From NCBI GenBank assembly GCA_015055545.1, contig SVHY01000023.1, positions 1-33,916 on the forward strand: a stretch of DNA of 33,916 nucleotides. Direction: 5' to 3'. The notes beneath the pieces are model-generated. The model was not told where the DNA came from, searched no databases, and saw nothing but the letters and a program-made list of their open reading frames with translations. This stretch comes from Clostridiales bacterium (GTDB lineage Bacteria > Bacillota > Clostridia > Christensenellales > Borkfalkiaceae). Below are positions 16,562 to 25,506 of the stretch, piece after piece. Position 1 is the first letter of the stretch. Each line of letters starts with the position of its first letter. A program made the translations under genes and the position numbers.

Positions 16562-16578
16562 AATTTTCTTCCAATCGC

Positions 16579-16607
16579 TTGACAAACGTTACATTTTTTG
16601 GTAAAAT
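16579..16607 (+). promoter_or_regulatory. Sigma-A type promoter upstream of the Mn2+ riboswitch
   Basis: TTGACA at 16579-16584 and TAAAAT at 16602-16607, spacer 17 bases. Confidence 0.85.
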
Positions 16608-16617
16608 TAAAAAGTAA

Positions 16618-16790
16618 TTATCCCGCGAGGGAGTAGCGAGCGTATGTTTTTACGCGAACAAGTCAACAATATCGATCGCAAGATCTGGCTTGTTTGAATC
16701 GCAAGACTCGTGTATAGCAAAAGAAGATGCTGTACGCAGAGTATGGGTTTATCGCCCCAAGTACAGCAACGTGCTTGGGGCTTTTCTATT
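16618..16790 (+). promoter_or_regulatory. yybP-ykoY (manganese) riboswitch
   Basis: The leader carries the motif's two conserved loops: gagggagtagcgag near 16627-16640 and, on the 3' side, ctcgtgtatagc (about 16708-16719) plus gtatgggtttatcgcc (16741-16756). These match the known yybP-ykoY consensus (GGGAGUAGC and AUGGGUUUAUCGCC-type segments). A terminator stem follows directly and overlaps the last conserved segment, as expected of a transcriptional ON switch. By the established family, Mn2+ binding stabilises the aptamer and lets transcription reach the ATPase gene. Confidence 0.9.
16754..16789 (+). terminator. Riboswitch expression-platform terminator
   Basis: An 11-bp stem (gccccaagtac at 16754-16764 with gtgcttggggc at 16771-16781, one G-U pair) followed by ttttctatt. 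The 5' arm overlaps the aptamer's conserved cgcc, so aptamer folding would compete with it. Confidence 0.9.
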
Positions 16791-16817
16791 AGATAAAAAT
16801 AAAAAAAGGAGTTATAT

Positions 16818-19487
16818 ATGAAACATTATTGCGAAGAAACAAGCAAGGTTTTAAGCGGCGTAAAATGCGCGCGCGACACGGGTTTATGCTCGTCGGAAGC
16901 TGCGAAGCGCTTGGAAGAAAACGGGCGCAACAAGCTGGTGGAGGGCAAGAAGAAATCGCTCGTCCGTAGGTTCTTTGAACAGCTTGCCGATCCGATGATT
17001 ATTATTCTTATCATCGCGGCGGCGATCAGCGGCGTGCTTGCCGTTGTGGAAAAGGAATTTCCTACCGACGTTATCATTATTTTAGCGGTAGTCCTTATCA
17101 ACGCGGTGCTGGGCGTGTTCCAAGAAAGCAAGGCGGAACAGGCGATAGAAGCCCTGCAAAAAATGTCGGCGGCAACCTCAAAAGTCCTGCGCGACGGAAA
17201 AATCGTGCACGTACCCAGCGAAGAACTGGTCGTGGGCGATATCGTGCTTTTGGAGGCGGGCGACGCCGTACCCGCGGACGGGCGTGTTTTGGAGAGCGCA
17301 AGCTTGAAAATAGAAGAGGCAGCCCTCACGGGTGAATCCGTTCCCGTAGAAAAAATCGTGGACGCTATTCGAGTAAACGACGGAAAAGACGTACCGCTCG
17401 GCGATAGAAAGAACATGGTTTATATGGGCAGTACGGTCGTATACGGTCGCGGCGTGGCTGTCGTTACGGCGACGGGTATGGATACGGAAATGGGCAAGAT
17501 TGCCGGTGCGCTTGCGCAAGCGGAAGAGGGCAAAACGCCCTTGCAAATCAAGCTCGGTCAGCTTTCCAAGGTTCTTACGTGGTTGGTTTTGGGTATCAGT
17601 GTTCTCGTGTTTGGAGTGAAACTCATTCAAAACTTCGCTTCGGGCGCGGGCTTGACGTTCGAGTTTGGCTTAGACGCGTTTATGGTCGCCGTTTCGTTGG
17701 CGGTGGCGGCGATACCCGAGGGTTTGGCTGCGGTGGTTACCATCGTGCTTTCGATCGGCGTTACGAACATGTCTAAACGCAACGCGATTATCCGTAAATT
17801 GACGGCGGTAGAAACGCTCGGTTGCGCGCAGATTATCTGCTCGGATAAAACGGGTACGCTCACGCAAAACAAAATGACGGTGGTGGATTTCTTCGGTGAG
17901 GAGGAAAAACGCGTCGCTACGGCAATGGCACTCTGTTCGGATGCGGAGATTTCCCAAGATAACGAAGTAACGGGCGAACCTACGGAAGCCGCGCTCGTCG
18001 TTTGGGCGAATAAGGTAGAACTTCCCAAATACGAACTGAAAACTAAGTTGCCCAGAGTAGGCGAATTGCCCTTTGATTCGGGTAGAAAAATGATGTCTAC
18101 CGTTCACGAACGCGCCGAAAACGAGTACGTACAGTATACGAAGGGCGCGCCCGACGTCGTAATTGAACGTTGCACGCATTATCTTGTAAACGGAAAAGCC
18201 GTGCCTATGACGGCGGAGTATAAACAAAGCATTTTGGATGCGAATAAGAGTATGGCTGATCGCGCTTTGCGTGTGCTTGCCTGTGCGGAAAAAACGTTAT
18301 CGGCGTTGCCGTCCGAATACGACAGCGATAGCTTGGAAACGGAACTTTGTTTCGTTGGGCTTTGCGGTATGATCGACCCCGTTCGTCCCGAAGTCAAGGA
18401 CGCTATCGTGAAATGCCGCGAGGCGGGTATTCGTCCGATTATGATCACGGGCGACCATATCGACACGGCGAAAGCGATTGCAAAAGAGCTGGGGATTTTG
18501 GACGATGAAATCCGTGCAATTACGGGCTCACAGTTGGACGAAATGGACGACGAAACGTTTAACCGTGAATTTAAAAATATCGGTGTGTACGCACGCGTGC
18601 AACCCGAACACAAAACGCGCATCGTAAACGCGTGGAAAGCGGCGGGTTACGTTACGGCTATGACGGGCGACGGGGTAAACGACGCGCCTTCTATCAAATC
18701 GGCGGATATTGGCGTCGGTATGGGTATTACGGGTACGGACGTTACGAAAAACGTCGCGGATATGGTGCTTGCGGACGACAATTTTGCAACGATTGTAAGC
18801 GCGGTGGAGGAAGGTCGTCGGATTTATAACAATATCCGTAAAGCCATTCAGTTCTTGCTTGCGTCGAACATGAGCGAAGTGTTGGCAATCTTTATCGCAA
18901 CGCTGATGGGCTTTACCATTTTACACCCCGTGCATTTGCTTTGGATTAACCTTGTTACCGACTGTTTCCCCGCGCTTGCGCTCGGAACGGAAAAAGCGGA
19001 AAAAGACGTCATGAAACAAAAGCCAAGGAACGCAAAAGCGGGCGTATTCTCAGGCGGTATGGGCGTAGACGTGGTGTATCAAGGCGTTATCGTAGCGCTT
19101 TTGGTGTTAGCTTCCTACTTTATCGGTCATTTCATGAACGAGGGCGTATGGACGTTTGAAAATAGCGCGCACGGTACGACGATGGCGTTTTTGACGATGT
19201 CGATGGCGGAAATATTCCACAGTTTCAATATGCGTTCGCAAAGACAGAGCCTGTTCTCTATTAAAGGTCAAAACAAATGGCTTTGGTGGGCGGCAATCGG
19301 TTCGTTTGCGGCGACGGCACTCGTGTGTGAAATTCCCTTCCTTGCAAGCATGTTCGGATTCGCGTCGGTAGGCTGGCTTGAATTCTTGGTGGCAATCGCT
19401 ATCGGTGCGTGCGTCATTCCCATCGTGGAAATCGTAAAATTTGCGCAAAGAAAATCGGCGAAAAATAAAAACGGTTTCCTTGCGTAA
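16818..19487 (+). CDS. P2-type cation-transporting ATPase, probable Mn2+/Ca2+ exporter
   Basis: An 889-residue membrane ATPase. Landmarks are TGES at 171-174 (actuator), the phosphorylation motif DKTGT at 343-347, MTGDH in the hinge, TGDGVNDAP near 615-623, the M4 motif AAIPEGLA around 297-304, Asn/Glu in M5 (SNMSEVLAIF) and M6 LLWINLVTDC near 708-717. These match Ca2+-ATPase-like pumps of the SERCA/PMR1 type. Annotation by homology alone would say calcium. The yybP-ykoY riboswitch directly upstream points to manganese, as for the Lactococcus YoaB pump under the same riboswitch. Expected role: export of excess Mn2+ (and perhaps Ca2+). It is a single-gene unit with strong terminator downstream. 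Confidence 0.95.
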   Translation: MKHYCEETSKVLSGVKCARDTGLCSSEAAKRLEENGRNKLVEGKKKSLVRRFFEQLADPMIIILIIAAAISGVLAVVEKEFPTDVIIILAVVLINAVLGVFQESKAEQAIEALQKMSAATSKVLRDGKIVHVPSEELVVGDIVLLEAGDAVPADGRVLESASLKIEEAALTGESVPVEKIVDAIRVNDGKDVPLGDRKNMVYMGSTVVYGRGVAVVTATGMDTEMGKIAGALAQAEEGKTPLQIKLGQLSKVLTWLVLGISVLVFGVKLIQNFASGAGLTFEFGLDAFMVAVSLAVAAIPEGLAAVVTIVLSIGVTNMSKRNAIIRKLTAVETLGCAQIICSDKTGTLTQNKMTVVDFFGEEEKRVATAMALCSDAEISQDNEVTGEPTEAALVVWANKVELPKYELKTKLPRVGELPFDSGRKMMSTVHERAENEYVQYTKGAPDVVIERCTHYLVNGKAVPMTAEYKQSILDANKSMADRALRVLACAEKTLSALPSEYDSDSLETELCFVGLCGMIDPVRPEVKDAIVKCREAGIRPIMITGDHIDTAKAIAKELGILDDEIRAITGSQLDEMDDETFNREFKNIGVYARVQPEHKTRIVNAWKAAGYVTAMTGDGVNDAPSIKSADIGVGMGITGTDVTKNVADMVLADDNFATIVSAVEEGRRIYNNIRKAIQFLLASNMSEVLAIFIATLMGFTILHPVHLLWINLVTDCFPALALGTEKAEKDVMKQKPRNAKAGVFSGGMGVDVVYQGVIVALLVLASYFIGHFMNEGVWTFENSAHGTTMAFLTMSMAEIFHSFNMRSQRQSLFSIKGQNKWLWWAAIGSFAATALVCEIPFLASMFGFASVGWLEFLVAIAIGACVIPIVEIVKFAQRKSAKNKNGFLA

Positions 19488-19512
19488 AAAGGTCGAAAAA
19501 TGTAAAAGCATA

Positions 19513-19560
19513 CCACCATGTCCGCGTTGAAAGTGGGCATGGTGGAAAATTTTTCTTATT
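19513..19560 (+). terminator. Intrinsic terminator after the ATPase gene
   Basis: Stem 19513-19523 with 19535-19545 (the outer 8 pairs perfect) followed by aaaatttttcttatttt. It separates the ATPase from the next promoter. Confidence 0.85.
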
Positions 19561-19587
19561 TTCCGTTATATTTTTTCGGTAAAACTC

Positions 19588-19617
19588 TTGACCGCGCCTA
19601 TATGGATATGGTATAAT
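19588..19617 (+). promoter_or_regulatory. Sigma-A type promoter for the repeat protein
   Basis: TTGACC at 19588-19593, TATAAT at 19612-19617, 18-base spacer, with TG at 19609-19610 as an extended -10. The transcript would have a leader of about 65 bases. Confidence 0.85.
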
Positions 19618-19688
19618 AATACTAAGTAAAAGGCGAAAAACCGATTTTTTGCAAAAAACAGACGGCAAACAAAAAACCGAGGTGTATT

Positions 19689-21635
19689 ATGGCAGACAGA
19701 AAGCAAATGGAATCTTCCAAAATCGACGCGTTGTACAGTTGGATTTCTTACGACTTACAAAAGATTAAAAGCGAGCTTTTAAACGAACTCAAATATTCGT
19801 CCGTACAGGTCGGCTCTCTGTATCAGGAAATAAAAGGGGACAAGGATAAATCCTCGCAAGCGATTTCACAAGAAATTCGTTATAGTTATAAGCAAAACCA
19901 AACCATCTACGACGGCTTGGCAAAAATGCTCACGGAAGAAGTGGGTGAACGTCTTGGTGCAATTGAAAATATGCAAGAAAACATTCAAGACGCGGTTGCG
20001 CAGGTCGTTGCTAAACTTGCCGAGGTCAACGAAGAGGTTGGGAACACCGTTCAAGACAAACTTTCTACGGTTATGCCGCAGCTTGAAGAAGCCGTCAACG
20101 AAATTAAATACAGCTATGTACAACAACAAGCCGTTTACGACGGTTTGACCGCGCTTATTCAAGCGGACGTCGTTTCCAAACTCGACGATATGCAAGCTAA
20201 GCTTGCGGCTCTTGAACAAATCGACGGTGCTTTGGTACATATCCACGAACGCCTTTCGGCGATTGAAGAAAGCGATTATAAATCGGTTATCGAATCGGTT
20301 GCGGAAAAGACGGAAGAATGTGTGGAAACGCACAGCCGTCAAGTACTTGACGCAGTTGCGGCGATTCCCGTTGCGGAAAACGTCGATTATAACCGCGTAG
20401 TGGACGAAGTAGGCGATAAGGTTTTGGAAATTCTCGGTGAAATCGTTCTGCCTGCGCCCGTGGCTACGGAAGAGAAAAAGAGCGAACCCGTCGAGGCGAA
20501 AATCGATTACGACAGAATCGTGTACGGTGCGGCGGAAAAGGTCGTTGAATCGTTGCCGTATCCCGATAAAATCGATTATCGTCGTATTGAATCCAGCTTT
20601 GTAAAGGCGGCGGAACAAGTACAAGCAAAAGCGGACGACGACGCTTTGGCAACGGCTGTATCGCAAGCGGTAGCCCAGACGCTCGCGACGTTGGATTTAG
20701 ACGCTTTGGCGGCAAAGGTCGCGGAAAAAATCGTTATTCCCGTGGTCGAAGCTCCGCAAATCGATTACGAACGCCTTTCGGATATGGTAGCTGAAAAGGT
20801 TGCGGGAAAACTCGGCGCTGTGGATACGACCGATTATCAACGTATTGAAACGATCGTAGAAGAAAAACTTGCCGCAAGAGGCGAAGAAGAAACCACGTAC
20901 GAACTCGTCGTGGACGAAGCGGGAGTACAAGCGATTGCAAAGAGCGTTTCCGAAGAAATGCGTAGTATTTGCGAAAGCTGTAAAGCGGAAGAAACGCCGG
21001 TAGAAGAACCGCAAGCGGAAGAAATCGTTGAAGTAGTGGAAGAAACGCCTGTGGAAGAAGAACTTGCCGTGGCGGTCGCGCCCGTAGAAACGGTGGTTGA
21101 GCCTGTCGTACAAAAAGTCGATGCGCAAGCAGGGCTTGTGGATAGATTGAACAGAAGTTTCACGGCGAAACTCAAACAGAGCGAAGATAAAGTCAAAAAT
21201 TATTACAGCACGCTCCGCAACGAACTGACCTCGTATAAGAAAGTTCGCTCGAATATCAGCTGGAACGGCGACAGATTCAACTTGGGTAGAGAAACGATAG
21301 CAAAAGTGATTATCCGTGGTAAAACGCTCCGTTTCTTACTCGCGCTTGATCCAGAAGATCCTGAACTCAAGGAATCGGTATACCATCAACAAAACGTAGC
21401 CGAACAAAAAGCGCACCAAGACACGCCGTTTATGGTGAAAGTAAGCAGCGATATGGGCGTGAAGAAAGCGGTGCGTTTGGTGGGTATCCTTGCAGCGAAG
21501 AAAGGCGCGGAGAAATTAGCGGAATTTACGCCCGTTGATTACGCGCAAGAATTCGGCTATGAAGACGACGAAACGTTGGAAGCCGCGGGCTTTATCAAGA
21601 GAACGAAAGAGAAGAAAGTAGATTTCAATTTCTAA
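19689..21635 (+). CDS. Large acidic repeat/coiled-coil protein of unknown function
   Basis: I do not recognise a characterised function in this 648-residue protein. Residues 30-155 hold related helical units: KYSSVQVGSLYQEI (35-48), RYSYKQNQTIYDGL (64-77) and KYSYVQQQAVYDGL (140-153). Residues 195-400 hold at least six units built on [IV]DYxR[IVL]...VAEKV: near 196, 233, 273, 296, 359 and 382. Residues 430-475 are a low-complexity Glu/Val/Pro linker. Residues 485-605 form a compact basic domain (RSFTAKLKQSEDKVKNYY, SYKKVRSNISWNGDRFNLG, KVIIRGKTLRFLLALDPED) that I have the impression recurs in other Bacillota proteins behind varied N-terminal regions. There is no signal peptide or membrane segment, so it is presumably cytoplasmic. 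It has a strong own promoter. A scaffold or nucleoid/envelope-linked role is possible but is speculation. Confidence 0.85.
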   Translation: MADRKQMESSKIDALYSWISYDLQKIKSELLNELKYSSVQVGSLYQEIKGDKDKSSQAISQEIRYSYKQNQTIYDGLAKMLTEEVGERLGAIENMQENIQDAVAQVVAKLAEVNEEVGNTVQDKLSTVMPQLEEAVNEIKYSYVQQQAVYDGLTALIQADVVSKLDDMQAKLAALEQIDGALVHIHERLSAIEESDYKSVIESVAEKTEECVETHSRQVLDAVAAIPVAENVDYNRVVDEVGDKVLEILGEIVLPAPVATEEKKSEPVEAKIDYDRIVYGAAEKVVESLPYPDKIDYRRIESSFVKAAEQVQAKADDDALATAVSQAVAQTLATLDLDALAAKVAEKIVIPVVEAPQIDYERLSDMVAEKVAGKLGAVDTTDYQRIETIVEEKLAARGEEETTYELVVDEAGVQAIAKSVSEEMRSICESCKAEETPVEEPQAEEIVEVVEETPVEEELAVAVAPVETVVEPVVQKVDAQAGLVDRLNRSFTAKLKQSEDKVKNYYSTLRNELTSYKKVRSNISWNGDRFNLGRETIAKVIIRGKTLRFLLALDPEDPELKESVYHQQNVAEQKAHQDTPFMVKVSSDMGVKKAVRLVGILAAKKGAEKLAEFTPVDYAQEFGYEDDETLEAAGFIKRTKEKKVDFNF

Positions 21636-21669
21636 TGCTCGCCAAAGAAAAATAATACGAATATTGTAG

Positions 21670-21705
21670 AGAGAGCTGATAATTTCATATTTCGGCTCTC
21701 TATTT
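21670..21705 (+). terminator. Weak intrinsic terminator-like hairpin
   Basis: A perfect 7-bp stem (agagagc 21670-21676 with gctctct 21695-21701) with an 18-base loop, followed only by atttcatg. The poor T-tract makes read-through into rnj likely. Confidence 0.35.
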
Positions 21706-21747
21706 CATGAAGAGCGGAAAAAATTCCGCAAGGAGAACAAAGACAAA

Positions 21748-23640
21748 GTGAAAGAAAAGAAAAAAGAACAAGAAAAGACTGCGCGCGACGTAGCGCAAAA
21801 CAAACCCCGCAAATCCAAGAAAAATCCTATGGGCACGACGGTGGATTTTGGCGGTATGACGGCGTTTGAAAGTGTGAAAAACCCCAAAGAAAGGGACGTT
21901 AAGCAGACGAAGAAACTCGTTATGAAAAAGGCGCAGACGGAAAAGCAGGAACCGCTTAAAAACCGCGTTGCCAAACACAAAACGAAAAAACAGAAACCCG
22001 TCAAGATTATCTTCTTAGGCGGCGTGGGTGAAGTGGGCAAAAACATGACTGCGCTCGAATACGGCAACGATATTATCGTGATCGACGCGGGCTTGACGTT
22101 TCCCAACGGCGAGGATATGCCGGGGATCGATTCGGTTGTGCCCGATATCACTTATTTAACGCAAAATAAAGACCGTATTCGCGGCGTGGTGCTGACGCAC
22201 GGCCACGAAGACCATATCGGCGGCGTACCCTATTTAATGAAAGAATTAAACGCGGATACGCCCATTTACGGTACGAAACTTACGCTAATGTTGACGGATA
22301 ATAAGTTGCAAGAACACCGCATAACGGGCTCGGTGGAGCGCGTGGTTGAACCTGGGGATAAAGTGTCGCTTGGAGCGTTTGAAGTGGAATTTATCAACGT
22401 CAATCACTCGATATCGGGGGCTTGCGCGTTGGCGATTCGTACGCCTAACGGCTTAATTTATCACAGCGGCGATTTCAAAATCGATCTTACGCCCGTAGCT
22501 GGTGCGCCCATTGATTTTAAGCGCATAGCCGAGCTTGGTAAAGAAGGCGTGCTCTTGTATATGGGTGAATCGACGAATATCGAACGGCAGGGTTATACGA
22601 TGAGTGAAACGGTAGTCGGTACGACGCTCGATCATTTGTTCTCGGAAAATATGACGAGAAGGCTGATTATCGCGACGTTCGCCTCCAACGTACACCGCTT
22701 GCAACAAATCATCGATTTGGCTGTGAAATACCGTCGTAGAGTGGCGCTTTCGGGCAGAAGTATGTTCAAGGTCGTAGACGCGGCGGTAAAAATAGGCGAA
22801 CTGAAAATTCCGGAAGGCGTTTTAATCGACGTGGAGCGCACGAAGAACCTGTTTGACGGGGAACTGCTGATCGTTTCGACGGGTTCGCAAGGCGAACCGA
22901 TGAGCGCGCTTACGCGTATGGCGTCGGGTGATTTCAATAAGGTGACGGTAGGCGAAAACGATACGATTATCATTTCCGCAAACCCTATCCCCGGCAACGA
23001 AAAAATGATTTATCGCGTTATTAATAACTTGTATAAAAAGGGCGCGCGGGTAGTGTACGAAAGTTTGGAAAAAATCCACGTTTCGGGGCACGCGTGCCAA
23101 GAAGAACACAAGATTTTGCATACGCTGTTAAAACCGAAATTTTTCATTCCCGTTCACGGCGAATACCGTCATTTGAAACGCCATGCACAGCTTGCCGAAT
23201 CGGTGGGCGTGGAAGCGCGGAATATCTTGATTACGGAAATAGGCGACTGCGTGGAATTGACGGCAAACGAGATGAAACGCGGCGAAAGCGTACCTGCGGG
23301 CACGCGGCTTATCGACGGCGAGGGGATTGAGGACTACGGCACGAGCGAAGTCATGAAAGACCGTCTGAAAATGTCGTCGGACGGTATCGTTACCGTATCC
23401 CTTGCCGTAACGGGTAATTACGTGGCGAGCGCGCCGCTCGTTCGTCCGCACGGAGTTTCGTTGGACGAAACGGCGGAGGCGGAAGTGCAGACGATCGTTT
23501 GTCGTGCCGTGGAAAATTACGATTACGAACAGGGCGATAAAAACGAGCTTTCCTATTTCGTTACCAAAACCTTGAAAAATTATTTTTACAAAAAGACGAA
23601 ACAATGTCCGCTTATCGACGTGTCCGTTTTGGAAGTCTGA
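21748..23640 (+). CDS. rnj: Ribonuclease J with lysine-rich N-terminal extension
   Basis: A metallo-beta-lactamase/beta-CASP ribonuclease that degrades and matures RNA (endonuclease and 5'-3' exonuclease by family). The catalytic core starts at about residue 84 (KIIFLGGVGEVGKNMTALEY), with THGHEDHIGG at 150-159 supplying His151, His153, Asp155 and His156, then VNHSISGACALAI, HSGDFKID, GRSMFKVVDAA, STGSQGEPMSAL and FIPVHGEYRHL. The C-terminal domain is complete. The 84-residue front part is a lysine-rich, disordered-looking tail, making the protein 630 residues against about 555 usually. The start is GTG at 21748 with aaggag 12 bases upstream, a slightly long spacing. Confidence 0.95.
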   Translation: MKEKKKEQEKTARDVAQNKPRKSKKNPMGTTVDFGGMTAFESVKNPKERDVKQTKKLVMKKAQTEKQEPLKNRVAKHKTKKQKPVKIIFLGGVGEVGKNMTALEYGNDIIVIDAGLTFPNGEDMPGIDSVVPDITYLTQNKDRIRGVVLTHGHEDHIGGVPYLMKELNADTPIYGTKLTLMLTDNKLQEHRITGSVERVVEPGDKVSLGAFEVEFINVNHSISGACALAIRTPNGLIYHSGDFKIDLTPVAGAPIDFKRIAELGKEGVLLYMGESTNIERQGYTMSETVVGTTLDHLFSENMTRRLIIATFASNVHRLQQIIDLAVKYRRRVALSGRSMFKVVDAAVKIGELKIPEGVLIDVERTKNLFDGELLIVSTGSQGEPMSALTRMASGDFNKVTVGENDTIIISANPIPGNEKMIYRVINNLYKKGARVVYESLEKIHVSGHACQEEHKILHTLLKPKFFIPVHGEYRHLKRHAQLAESVGVEARNILITEIGDCVELTANEMKRGESVPAGTRLIDGEGIEDYGTSEVMKDRLKMSSDGIVTVSLAVTGNYVASAPLVRPHGVSLDETAEAEVQTIVCRAVENYDYEQGDKNELSYFVTKTLKNYFYKKTKQCPLIDVSVLEV

Positions 23641-23662
23641 TAAAAGCGGTGGGAGTAAACGA

Positions 23663-24307
23663 ATGAACTATACGGCATCGCTCGTACAATTGCATATCGA
23701 CGAGCGTTTAGCGGCGTTAAGAGCGGACGCGCTTTCGCGCGGGATTCCCGTTGCAGACGAAGAAACGTTGCAGTTTTTGCTCGTTACGCTTTTCAGTTCT
23801 CGCCCGACGAATATTTTGGAAATCGGTACGGCGGTAGGGCTTTCGGGCGTTGCTATGCTGCAAGCTTGCCCCAACGCGCGGTTGACGACGATAGAATTGG
23901 AAGAGGACAGATATCTTGAAGCGAAAGAGAATTTTGCAAAATTCGACTTAGCAGAGCGCGTAACGGCGCATCTTGGCGACGCGGGCGAAATTCTTGCTAT
24001 GATGGACGGACAATTCGATTTCGTGTTTTTGGACGGACCGAAAGCGCAGTATGAAAAATACCTGTTCGATTTAAAACGGTTGATGAAAGACGGCGCGATA
24101 TTGTTTGCGGACGACGTGCTTTTATACGGTTGGGTGAGCGGGGAAGAACCGACGCCGCAAAAACGCCGTTCAATCGTCGAGAAAATCCGTTCGTATTTGG
24201 CTACGGTAACGACGGATCCCGATTTTATAACGTCCGTTTTGAACGTGGGCGACGGCGTTGCGCTGTCGGTGTACGGAAAGAAGAATGGAAAAGGTACGAA
24301 AAGATGA
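23663..24307 (+). CDS. trmR: O-methyltransferase, probable tRNA 5-hydroxyuridine methyltransferase TrmR
   Basis: A 214-residue class I methyltransferase of the caffeoyl-CoA O-methyltransferase-like family. ILEIGTAVGLSGVAML is the cofactor-binding motif, TIELEEDRYLEAKENF follows, FDFVFLDGPKAQYEKY supplies the metal/catalytic Asp region and ILFADDVLLYGWV the second. In B. subtilis the homologue YrrM (TrmR) methylates ho5U34 to mo5U34 in tRNA wobble positions, and its gene neighbours U32 peptidase-like genes. Here the next gene is a U32 protein overlapping by four bases (ATGA), which strongly supports the TrmR assignment. It follows rnj by 22 bases. Confidence 0.85.
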   Translation: MNYTASLVQLHIDERLAALRADALSRGIPVADEETLQFLLVTLFSSRPTNILEIGTAVGLSGVAMLQACPNARLTTIELEEDRYLEAKENFAKFDLAERVTAHLGDAGEILAMMDGQFDFVFLDGPKAQYEKYLFDLKRLMKDGAILFADDVLLYGWVSGEEPTPQKRRSIVEKIRSYLATVTTDPDFITSVLNVGDGVALSVYGKKNGKGTKR

Positions 24308-25506
24308 AAGTGGAACTGTTAGCCCCTGCGGGCAATTACGCAAAAATGCAAACCGCGCTCCATTTCGGCGCGGACGCGGTGTATCTTGGCGGCAAGCAAT
24401 TTTCCTTGCGCGCTCTTTCTGAAAATTTCACAAACGAGCAGTTATCCCAAGCGATAACCCTTGCCCACGCGCGGCAGAAAAAGGTGTACGTGACGGCGAA
24501 TATTTACGCCCGTAACGCCGATTTTGCCTTGCTGGGCGATTATTTCGTTGCGTTAGAAAAAATGGGCGCGGACGGCGTGATTATCAGCGATCCCGGGCTT
24601 GTTTATCTTTGCAAAAAAGTTGCGCCGAAACTTGCCGTGCATATTTCCACGCAAGCGAACACCACCAACCGTTACGCCGTTAAATTTTGGCAAGAACAGG
24701 GCGTTTCGCGCGTTATTCTTGCCCGCGAACTCTCGCTTAAAGAAATTGCCGAAATTCACGATTTTACGCCTGAAACGGAGTTGGAAACGTTCGTGCACGG
24801 CGCTATGTGTATATCGTATAGCGGCAGATGTCTTTTATCCGATTATTTGGACGGTCGTTCGTCCAACCGCGGCGCGTGCGTACAGGCTTGTAGATGGCGT
24901 TACGAAGTGCGCGCGTTAAATGCCACAAACGGTAAATCGGAATGGTTGCCCGTGGAAGAAGACGGGCGCGGTACGTATATTTTTAACAGTAAGGATTTGA
25001 ATATGCTCTCGCGCATACGCGATTTAGAGAACGCAGGCGTTAGCTCGTTTAAAATCGAGGGTAGAATGAAGAGCGGGTATTACCTTGCCACCGTTATTAA
25101 CGCTTACCGTCGGGCTATGGACGGCGAAGACGCGGGAATATCACAGCGCGAACTGCTTGCCGTAGCGCATAGGGATTATACCCAAGCTTATGCGGACGGG
25201 CAAAACTCGGAAACGGTAAATTATTCGGATAGTCAATCCAAAGGCGATTACGTGTATATTGCGGACGTTTTGGGTTATCACGACGGGTTTGTAACGGTGG
25301 AAATGCGCAACCGCTTTAAAACGGGCGACGTGTTGGAAACACTCACGCCCGACGATAATTTCGGAAAAGCGTTTGCCGTGGAAGAAATGTACGATAATAC
25401 GGGCGCGGCTTGCGAGGATGCAAAACTTGTGCAAGGCGTTTACAAAATCAAATGCCCGTACGCGCTCAAACAGGGTGATTATTTACGGAAAAAGGTGAAA
25501 GAATGA
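24304..25506 (+). CDS. trhP: U32 family protein, probable tRNA hydroxylation protein TrhP
   Basis: A 400-residue peptidase-U32-family protein. The start is the ATG at 24304, overlapping the trmR stop; the frame runs further back inside trmR, but the family's typical opening KVELLAPAGNYAKMQTALHFGADAVYLGG begins here (quoted as its first segments). C169, C176, C192 and C196 in AMCISYSGRC...GACVQACRWRY match the four conserved cysteines thought to hold an Fe-S cluster. C-terminal strand-rich domain follows. Family members YegQ/TrhP and YrrN/YrrO hydroxylate U34 of tRNA using prephenate-linked chemistry; true protease activity is doubtful. Pairs with TrmR to make 5-methoxyuridine. Confidence 0.88.
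   Translation: MKVELLAPAGNYAKMQTALHFGADAVYLGGKQFSLRALSENFTNEQLSQAITLAHARQKKVYVTANIYARNADFALLGDYFVALEKMGADGVIISDPGLVYLCKKVAPKLAVHISTQANTTNRYAVKFWQEQGVSRVILARELSLKEIAEIHDFTPETELETFVHGAMCISYSGRCLLSDYLDGRSSNRGACVQACRWRYEVRALNATNGKSEWLPVEEDGRGTYIFNSKDLNMLSRIRDLENAGVSSFKIEGRMKSGYYLATVINAYRRAMDGEDAGISQRELLAVAHRDYTQAYADGQNSETVNYSDSQSKGDYVYIADVLGYHDGFVTVEMRNRFKTGDVLETLTPDDNFGKAFAVEEMYDNTGAACEDAKLVQGVYKIKCPYALKQGDYLRKKVKE

Noticed and set aside
24130-24303. N-terminal extension of the U32 protein
   Set aside because: This stretch lies inside trmR in another frame; the family's conserved start and the ATGA overlap fix the start at 24304.
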